The notes below the pieces were generated by a model that was given only the letters and a program-made list of their open reading frames with translations, was not told where the DNA came from and ran no database searches. A program made the position numbers and the translations under genes. Of a stretch of 64,000 nucleotides of DNA, positions 57,632 through 64,000 are shown in pieces (position 1 is the stretch's first letter; every line of letters begins with the position of its first letter). The stretch lies in contig JAJTWR010000450.1 in the NCBI GenBank assembly GCA_021613335.1, positions 112,501 through 176,500 of the forward strand. The letters run 5' to 3'. Origin of the DNA: Whitmania pigra. Lineage: Eukaryota > Annelida > Clitellata > Hirudinida > Haemopidae.

Positions 57632-60464
57632 ACGCCATCATCTTCTTCTTAAAGTCACACCAAATGCAAATTAGTGAAATTAATGGCAAATCATTGCCGC
57701 GAACTCCATCCCGATAAGGATGGCTGGAGAGTGCACCCAGTATCCCCTCATTTAGACCCACTACCCTCTCATTTAGACCCACTACCCTCTCATTTACACC
57801 CACTACCCTCTCATTTACACCCACTACCCCCTCATTTACACCCACTACCCCCTCATTTAGACCCGCTACCCTCTCATTTACACCCACTACCCTCTCATTT
57901 ACACCCACTACCCCCGCATTTACACCCAATAACCCCCTCAGTTGCGCCCAGTACTCCCCTTCACAACAACAACAACGACGACGACATCGACGACGACGAC
58001 AATAACGAACTGACAAGAAATCTGGAAACACGTGTTACGCTCAGTTCAATGGCAATGAACCGGACACCTTTCCACGGCAGAGACGGTAACACGGAGGGAG
58101 GAGCGTAGCACGGAGTTCATTTTCAGAAACAATTAAATCGAGATCCATTCGAGTCCCGTTCATTGGAGGAGACAGACGATGGTAATGATGATGATGATGA
58201 TAAAGGTGATGTTGACGACGACGACGACGATGGTAATGACGATGTTGATGAACGTAATGATGATGATGATGATGATGACGATGATAACGGCGATGATGAC
58301 GATGACGGTGGTAATGGAGATGACAATGATGGATGGACGACGACGACGACGACGCTGATAAAGATGTTCATCAACAACAGATGTGAAATCATTGTGTCTG
58401 GCATTTTTGCGTTCACCAGCGAATGAGTGTACGTGTAAGAGCTGACTCGGCATGTCATCGCAATAAATGGCTACAGTTAGGGTGGAGTCGGTGATGGATT
58501 TAGAACACTTTTAACCGGGGGGGACCGGGGGGGCACACACTAGAACCAGTGGGCGGATTGATTTAGGGGGAAGAGTTACTAAAAAAATTTTTATTTCAAA
58601 AATTTAAAAATAATTTTGAATTAAAATAGATTTAATTATCTTTTATATCCTACATTTTACAAATCACAGGGAAGGCCATGCCCCCCTCCGTAAATATGGA
58701 AACCACTGGAAACGACAACGACGACGATGACGGTGATGGTGACGATTGCCGCAGCAAAGACAATTGTTCAGGGAGACCACTCTTAATAGCGAGAGATGCA
58801 AAAGAATAAGGTAGAGTAAGGGGCTGTCCATAAATCAAGTTGAGAAGAGTTCCTGCCTTGCTTTGTTGCAAACCAACGTACAACAATGCGACGTGAACCA
58901 TTTTTTTTTATACTAATCATCATCAGGATGCTCATCCTCATCGTCGTCGTCGTCAGCATCGTCATCCTCATCATCATTGTCGTCGGCGTTGCTATTTTTG
59001 GTTCTGCCTAGTAATTGGTGTCAAACATCATTAAGTGAGACAATTATTGACTCAAGTCATGTCATTTTTTGTTCTTCAAGTCAATTCTAGGTCAATTGAA
59101 AATCATTGGCTTTTGTGTTCACCGTTCGTTCGCCTCCTTCGACATGTCAGAGAAAATCAATCGAACATTTATCACAGATCAACAAGTAATCTCTCGTGCG
59201 ACTTGTGTTTAGTTACAAGTTAATTTATGCCTTACTTGTTCATGTCGTAGTTTAACGTACGCGCACGTCGGCCGACGAAAACATCGATTACTTCACATTC
59301 TTCTTTATCACACTCCATACAGCCACAAAACAACAACGGCCAAAAATATTCGTCAAAGAATCCCAGCTACTCACAAGACATTTTTCCGATCATGCGAAGA
59401 GTGGCCAGTCTCTGGTACTCTGGTTCCTGGAGCCATTTCCACATCCTCCGGAACGTCTCTCGGCCGGACTTGAGCTTGCTCCACGGTTTCGGATTCCTCA
59501 GGAGATCGCTGAGCGTCCCTTGGCTCCGACAGAGGACTTGCTGGGCAAAGACGGACTGCGGGATGCTGTACCTCTTGAGCTCGCTGCCGATCTGCAAGGC
59601 GACTTCGCGAGTGTTCAGCTTTTCCCCGCAGTCGTTGGGATCGCTGTCGCTGGAGGAGGAATTGCAGTGCGCCGACGACGACGAGGGAGAAGCGTAGCGA
59701 CTCTCGGCAGACTCCCGGACGACGTGCAGTTGGTTTCTGATGCGATGAGTATTGCTTTCGTACACGGAAGGGAAAGAAGGCTGGATCGACGAGAAGGAGT
59801 CGGGCTCTGCTTTTTTCGACAGGTATTCGAGCGGAGGCAGGAGCAGGCCGCTCGTGGAAGGCATGTAACCCCCGTTCGTCCCGGCGTAGACGCCGTCGGT
59901 CTCGGGCTGCGACTGGAGCAACTGCTGCTGATGATGATGATGATGATGATGGTGATGGTGGTGATCAACTTGAGGCTGAAACATGCCGCCGACGCCGAGA
60001 CCCCCGGACATCAGGTAAAAATTCTGATCGCCTTCCTCGTAGTAACTCGGTGCATAACTGGCCAGCGGTGGCGTGGAAGGGTCTTGGGGGTTGAACCCCC
60101 CTGCCGTAAGCGAACCCAATATCCCGTGGTGAGAATCTGAAATTGTGGCTATGGAAGGCAGTGGCTGTAAAGATGCAAAGTTTCCATAACTTTCTCTTTG
60201 CAGACAATATCTTCTGTCTTCGTTGGACAAGTCAAAATCTATGGGACCTGTGAATTTCTGACCCCCACTGTAAAGCAGAGGAGCTTGGTATTCACCGAGG
60301 AAAGAGTCAGGCTCTTGGTGATTACCATTTATTGTTATAAAATTCTTCACATCAGCATGGAGTAGATTTCCACTGCCCTCTATCTGTTGGTGTTTATACT
60401 GGCTCTCATCTGGGGTGCTAAAGCCGTTGCTAGCAGAATCATTCGTCACGTAAGAATTAGCCAT
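51022..60464 (-). CDS. ONECUT: ONECUT (HNF6-type) CUT-homeodomain transcription factor
   Basis: Two minus-strand exons, 59375-60464 and 51022-51416, splice across an 8-kb intron (TCTT|GTGAGT donor, AATCAAG acceptor) to give 494 residues. ONECUT proteins bind DNA through one CUT domain plus a divergent homeodomain and act in neural, photoreceptor and endodermal differentiation. The CUT domain (about 282-358) contains ELKRYSIPQSVFAQQVLCRS, QGTLSDLLRNPKPWSKLKSG and RETFRRMWKWLQEPE, nearly identical to vertebrate members. The homeodomain (about 401-460) has RLVFTDVQRRTL and NFFMNARRR, with Phe48 and Met50, the signature of this class. The N-terminal half is low-complexity, with an 11-His run followed by Gln. 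The CUT-homeodomain linker (about 43 residues) is longer than I recall for vertebrates. The ATG at 60464 is the first after an in-frame TGA. The 3' exon carries only the linker, homeodomain and a short tail. Confidence 0.95.
51592..51655. repeat. (ATT)n microsatellite
   Basis: About 65 bp of ATT units with GTT interruptions, inside the ONECUT intron. Confidence 0.9.
52599..52815. repeat. 21-bp minisatellite, about 10 copies
   Basis: About ten copies of a 21-bp unit beginning aacatttaataataagtat, separated by very few substitutions. Because 21 is a multiple of three, one plus-strand frame reads NKYLTFN over and over without a stop. Confidence 0.93.
52991..53077. repeat. 25-bp palindromic minisatellite
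   Basis: About three and a half copies of a 25-bp unit containing the self-complementary atgatatcat. Each strand could fold into stacked hairpins. Confidence 0.9.
53231..53351. repeat. 24-bp minisatellite, 5 copies
   Basis: Five copies of a 24-bp unit starting acaggtaaacagataggc. The later copies have diverged more, and one carries a 1-bp insertion. Confidence 0.9.
53661..53685. repeat. Alternating GC tract (Z-DNA-prone)
   Basis: About 25 bp of alternating purine-pyrimidine, mostly gcgcgc, in an otherwise AT-rich intron. Confidence 0.85.
54024..54150. repeat. GAT/GAC compound microsatellite
   Basis: About 125 bp of gacgatgac-type units; the long Asp-rich plus-strand frame is repeat-derived. 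Confidence 0.88.
55406..55476. repeat. Compound (GAT)n/(AAT)n microsatellite
   Basis: A block of GAT units (about 55406-55435) passes directly into AAT units. Confidence 0.9.
56109..56275. repeat. (CAA)n/(CAG)n-type array
   Basis: About 165 bp of caacaacaa with regular ctgcagcag blocks. It reads as poly-Thr/Ala on the plus strand and would read as poly-Gln in another frame. No flanking coding evidence was found. Confidence 0.88.
56824..56907. repeat. Interstitial telomere-like (TTAGGG) tract
   Basis: Two short blocks of CCCTAA repeats (about three and four units) are each followed by the same spacer, aacacaatcact, and then by degenerate CCCTAA-like sequence. The complement is the metazoan telomere repeat TTAGGG. 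The duplicated spacer shows that the tract plus spacer was itself copied in tandem. Confidence 0.85.
57511..57632. repeat. (CAT)n microsatellite
   Basis: About 120 bp of CAT units preceded by a short CGT block. Confidence 0.95.
57741..57951. repeat. 21-bp C-rich minisatellite, 9-10 copies
   Basis: Nine clear copies and one decayed copy of a 21-bp unit starting taccctctcatttacacc. It stays in frame on both strands, reading LPSHLHP on the plus strand and VGVNERV on the minus strand, so the long frames here are not independent evidence of coding. Confidence 0.92.
58180..58345. repeat. GAT/GAC compound microsatellite
   Basis: About 165 bp of gatgatgac units, the third such array in the ONECUT intron region. 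Confidence 0.88.
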
Positions 60465-61573
60465 TGACCAACTCAAATTCGAGCACTCATTGGCTCGTAG
60501 GCTTGAAGCAAATCAGGTGCAACGTTTCGTTTCAGTTCTCGACCGAGTCAATAAGTACAAGCTGCAAAATTAATTTCATGCTAAAAACTTTTAAAAGTAT
60601 TCAAAATCGAATAAACTTTTCTCGGTCGGTAATTCTCCTGCCAACCGAAAACACCTTCGCCGATCACCTCCTCTTTTCCCTACGGTTTTACGTGGATTGT
60701 TATAAATAGGTTTACATAACCTACATTTAAAGGCTGCTGAGGAGAGAATTTTGAGGCGCTTTAGATGCCGAGAGTGTTCGATTCTTATCAATTTATTTTA
60801 AATGGTGTAGAATTATTTAGCTTTTATTTTTAGAATGTATTGATAATGATAATTAAATCTAAGTTTTAGCGACGGTCTAACTCAACACGAATCGGCTTTT
60901 CTTGACACAACGTTGGGACACAATGAAAAATTGAGTTGGAGTTCGTAAAGTTTTTCACAATTTTTTTTTCACAATCTTCCAAATCGAGTGCACTTAGCCT
61001 CCTTATTTGTGATAAAATAATTTTTGTAAAAATGGAAACTCCACTACCAACAACTACCAATGTTTATTAATCAAAACCAACAGTGTTATTCCTAAAATTT
61101 AAAAACGGAACTTTACAAAAGTGGTCCTTTTTGCATCAAACAAACATAAGACCTTTCAAGGATCAACAATCGAAAAACGTTTTGTTTTGATGCAAGCATT
61201 AGTTACATTTTCTTAATTACATTCAAAATTACTTCAATATCTTCCAACGACAAATTGCAATACTTCAAATACCAACAAATCAAAATACCGCCAAAATGAC
61301 ACCCACATTTAATACACGATCAACTGTCGCAAGAGATCGATTGTGATATGACGACTTCAACAACACACCAAAGAAATTAAAACGATCGTTCCTTCGACGG
61401 CCTTTGAAGACTTCCTAGTTATTCAATAATGGCGCATTTAGCACGAGACTATCGTCGAACGTGTAACGAATAAACAAACACAGATAAAGATGATAAAGAA
61501 AAATAATCAAACAATTCAAAGCAAAAACTTATGAACCGTCACAAATAAACAGAAAAGCAAAGAAGAGCACTGC
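60465..61573. promoter_or_regulatory. ONECUT upstream / Pygopus downstream spacer
   Basis: 1.1 kb of AT-rich unique DNA between the ONECUT start and the Pygopus stop, both on the minus strand. It must contain the ONECUT promoter and the Pygopus 3' end. No clear TATA box or poly(A) hexamer could be assigned. Confidence 0.4.
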
Positions 61574-62642
61574 TCAAGACTTCATCTTGATGAGAGGAAT
61601 GTTGCGAGTCGACAGGCATTTGTCGCAAACCCACTCCGCATAAATCTCCTTCGTCAAGAGTATGTAGGCGATCTCGCTCAGTCCTGCGCATGTCCGATGG
61701 AACCAAAAGTTGCAGCCGCTCTCGCAGAGTATCGCCTGGTCGTTGTCGTGGATCTCCTTGTGGCAAATTCCGCAGGGATAGATCGGAGGGGCGTTCGGAT
61801 TTGCCGAGTTGAAGACCATGGCCTGATTGGAAGGGTAAACCCTACCGGGCGGTCCTCCCATCGACATCATGGGATGCATCATGTTAGGGTGCGGCGGAAT
61901 GTTCGGGGGCATTCCCCCGGGCCCCCCCATTCCGTGCATCATCCCCGGACCCATTGGCTTCGGCATGTTGCCTCCGGGGAACATGTTGTTGGGAGGCATC
62001 TGCGGAGGGGGTCTGTTTCCAGGCGTGTTTGGTCCCATCATCATGGGCCCCGGATTACCCATCGGAAACGGAGACATCGGCATATCTGGGGGAGGAGCCT
62101 GCTGTTGGTTCATCATTCGGCTCGGAACGTGCGGCTCCTCGAACATCCCTGGGGCTACATTCGAGGGCTCACTCACCGGACTGAAGAGCTCAACCAGGTC
62201 TGCCTCATTTGAATGAGACTGAAAGTAATTTAATTTTCAGTTTTCTTACCTCATCTAATTTATTAAGTAAATAACTAGTTGTCAATCATGAAAAAAATTA
62301 TTATTTATTTATCAAAATTTGAATAACAAAGTAGGTACTGTTAAAGATTCACAAAATTGTGCTGCATGTCCAACCTGCTGGGAGTTGGGAGGAAAATTTG
62401 GCTGCCCTGTTGAGGAACTTCTTGGGGGCACAGAACCAGGTCCATTGGACGAACTCCTATTCTCCCCATTGGATAGGGAATCTTTAAATAACAAAAAGCA
62501 TTATATTTATTGACACTCCAACGCGATCACCATTTCGACGATACGTGCATGAATTAAAATGAGCAAGCGTCATCCGCATAGTAAACTTTTATTTCACTTC
62601 AATATCACCTCCTTTTGCAGGCTGAGCTCTCTCCCTTGGCAT
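61574..62642 (-). CDS. PYGO: Pygopus-like PHD-finger Wnt coactivator
   Basis: Exons 61574-62218 and 62375-62481 are well supported; a tentative first exon at 62609-62642 (MPRERAQPAKG) joins in phase to give 261 residues. Pygopus binds Legless/BCL9 and H3K4-methylated histone tails through its PHD finger and activates beta-catenin/TCF targets in the nucleus. The C-terminal PHD finger (about 194-248) has all eight ligands (C196, C199, C212, C216, H221, C224, C245, C248) in YPCGICHKE, CESGCNFWFHRTC and AEWVCDKC. The region before it is rich in Met, Pro and Gly, as in the family, and QPNFPPNS resembles a vertebrate PYGO2 segment. The conserved N-terminal NHD (NPF-type) motif is not visible, so the true first exon may lie elsewhere or the motif may be lost. 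The first-exon call is weak. Confidence 0.85.
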
Positions 62643-62925
62643 CAATGATTTTTATACCAAACTTCGATAAATTTTATATTTTCAAAGCTAATTTATAAAC
62701 AAAGACCTTTAAGAATTTAGATGTGAAATACATGAATATCTAAAAAATAAAATATGTTTTATATAAATTTACCTATTTTTATCAATCATTTTAAGTATGT
62801 GTTTCTTATTTTCTTAATTGTTTAAGTAAATTTAATGTCAATGTTTACATTGCAATATCGTTTTGAAAAACGAGGGTTTGGTGCCTTGTAATATCCAAAA
62901 ATATCCAAAAGTATCAAGTAACGAA
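62482..62925. promoter_or_regulatory. Pygopus 5' end and divergent start region
   Basis: This short AT-rich interval separates the second Pygopus exon from the plus-strand gene starting at 62926. It contains the tentative Pygopus first exon. The two start sites would be less than 300 bp apart, suggesting a shared bidirectional promoter. Confidence 0.35.
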
Positions 62926-63741
62926 ATGCAGTTTACCGACCGAGAAAAACAATTGCAACAAATATTGAAATCCGACAGTAGGTTTCTCGATTTCTTAAAG
63001 GACAAGGATGTCAACAAAAAAAAGCTTGTTGATGAAAAGGGAAGAAAAATGGACATTAAAGGTTTTGTTGATTTGAAAAGGTGAATTCTTGCATTAAATC
63101 CATGTGATCTTGCTTATGTGTTCAGTTATTATCGTTATTATTGTCAATTCAAATGATGTTATTTATTATTATTATTATTACCGTAATTGTTATTATGGTT
63201 ATTATACTTATCAAAACACTGATACTGATGGTGATAATGTGGTAAATTCTAAATTTACTTGACATTTAAATGACAGGAAGTATGGGTTATCAAGTAAAGA
63301 TTTAAAAGTAGAGAAGAGTAAACAGACCAAAAATTCTAAGAAACCAAAAAGAAAGGAATTTACAGAAAAGAGCAACAACAACAGCAGCAAGGATGGTAAC
63401 TATTTTTTGCTTCAACTTTTCATTATTACATTTTTTTTCATTTCAAACAAATTAAAATCTCAAAATGTCAACAAATTGTTGCTAACACTTTTTAGTAACA
63501 AATGTATAAATATAAATATTGCAAAATAGGTAAGCCTACAATTACACAATTTTAATTTTGCTTTAATATTTACATATTTTTATGACACATTGATGTCGGA
63601 TTTTGAGTTTAAATAGAATTATTTGCTAAGACTTCCATTGCTCTTGCAGTCACACAGACAGCAGTGAAGGATGTGAACTCGTTGGGCGTGAACATAATCG
63701 AAAGAAATGCTGCAATGGATACCCAAGACTCCCATTTTATG
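62926..63741 (+). CDS. Unrecognised basic protein, first three exons (runs off window)
   Basis: Exons 62926-63080, 63277-63395 and 63650-63741 join in phase with good GT/AG sites and give the first 122 residues; the last donor at 63742 implies more exons to the right. The N-terminus (MQFTDREKQLQQILKSDSRF, then LDFLKDKDVNKKKLVDE) looks helical. Lys/Ser/Asn-rich sequence follows, with KKPKRKEF, a possible nuclear localisation signal, then LGVNIIERNAAMDTQDSHF. I do not recognise the family. The ATG at 62926 is the first in this frame in the visible sequence; translation could start in an unseen upstream exon. Confidence 0.6.
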
Positions 63742-63792
63742 GTAATAATAATAACAACAACAAAAGTATATATATATAATAATAATAATAAT
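63724..63792. repeat. AAT-rich microsatellite at an exon edge
   Basis: Loose taataataata and tatata units begin immediately at the donor of the third exon of the right-edge gene. Confidence 0.6.
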
Positions 63793-64000
63793 ATAATTAA
63801 TTAATATTATTAATAATTTCCTACCCCTTATCTACTTTATTTGCTATTTTGAAGTTGTGCCTGTTCTGACATTGTTTGTGAAAATATTTTAAAAATATTA
63901 CCAACAAGTCGTTAATGCCAGAGTTACTGAACTCAATCAGTAATTTGTGAGGTTACAAATTGGTTTAGTCAAATTAACTATCAGTATACCCTTTATAAGT

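Larger units (their letters stand above)
51417..59374 (-). other. Intron between CUT and homeodomain exons of ONECUT
   Basis: About 8 kb with a GT-AG pair, dense in minisatellites (52.6, 53.0, 53.2, 56.1, 57.5 and 57.7 kb) and a telomere-like tract. Several GC-rich unique patches (53.7-54.5 kb) give long shadow frames, but no phased additional exon was identified. Confidence 0.7.

Noticed and set aside
57504..58031. 175-residue frame containing VGVNERV repeats
   Set aside because: Produced by the (CAT)n array plus the 21-bp minisatellite, which is open on both strands because its unit length is a multiple of three.
58820..58860. ggggctgtccataaatcaag resembling a DNA-transposon terminus
   Set aside because: No matching inverted end or transposase frame was found nearby.

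Overview
This is animal nuclear DNA: AT-rich, intron-bearing, and crowded with trinucleotide microsatellites (AAT/ATT and ATC/GAT, some 150-550 bp long), tetranucleotide arrays (CATC, GATA) and minisatellites with 18-25 bp units. Nothing looks bacterial, plasmid-like or phage-like, and there are no operons. The gene set (an ONECUT factor, Pygopus, a sorting nexin 27, a cyclin L and a peripherin/ROM1-type tetraspanin) points to a bilaterian. A lophotrochozoan such as an annelid or leech is a reasonable guess, but it is inference only. Exon models were built by eye from reading frame, GT/AG sites, phase and family resemblance.

Layout. 1-13.6 kb: gene-poor DNA rich in microsatellites, with one low-repeat patch at about 11.4-13.6 kb. 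13753-15318 (-): an intronless cyclin L. 15.3-29.7 kb: gene-poor, with minisatellites, large ATC/AAT arrays and one copy of a SINE-like repeat. 29710-34189 (-): a five-exon peripherin-2/ROM1-like tetraspanin whose last exon encodes a cytoplasmic tail of about 790 residues. 35505-39949 (+): a divergent three-exon gene for a 502-residue protein I do not recognise. 41556-47438 (+): a twelve-exon sorting nexin 27 orthologue (PDZ-PX-FERM, 510 aa) whose reading phase is consistent at every junction. 47873-48106 (-): a possible last exon of an unknown gene facing SNX27. 51022-60464 (-): ONECUT, with the CUT domain in exon 1 and the homeodomain in exon 2, separated by an 8 kb intron full of minisatellites and an interstitial telomere-like tract. 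61574-62642 (-): Pygopus with its PHD finger. 62926 to beyond the right edge (+): the first exons of an unrecognised basic protein, head-to-head with Pygopus.

The genes do not form a single pathway. ONECUT and Pygopus are nuclear regulators (transcription and Wnt/beta-catenin output), cyclin L belongs to splicing and transcription-kinase complexes, SNX27 acts in endosomal recycling, and the tetraspanin family shapes photoreceptor or sensory membranes. The most unusual items are the giant-tailed peripherin-like tetraspanin, which has no cysteine at the position used for oligomerisation in vertebrate peripherin, and the unknown 502-residue gene that shares its upstream region.
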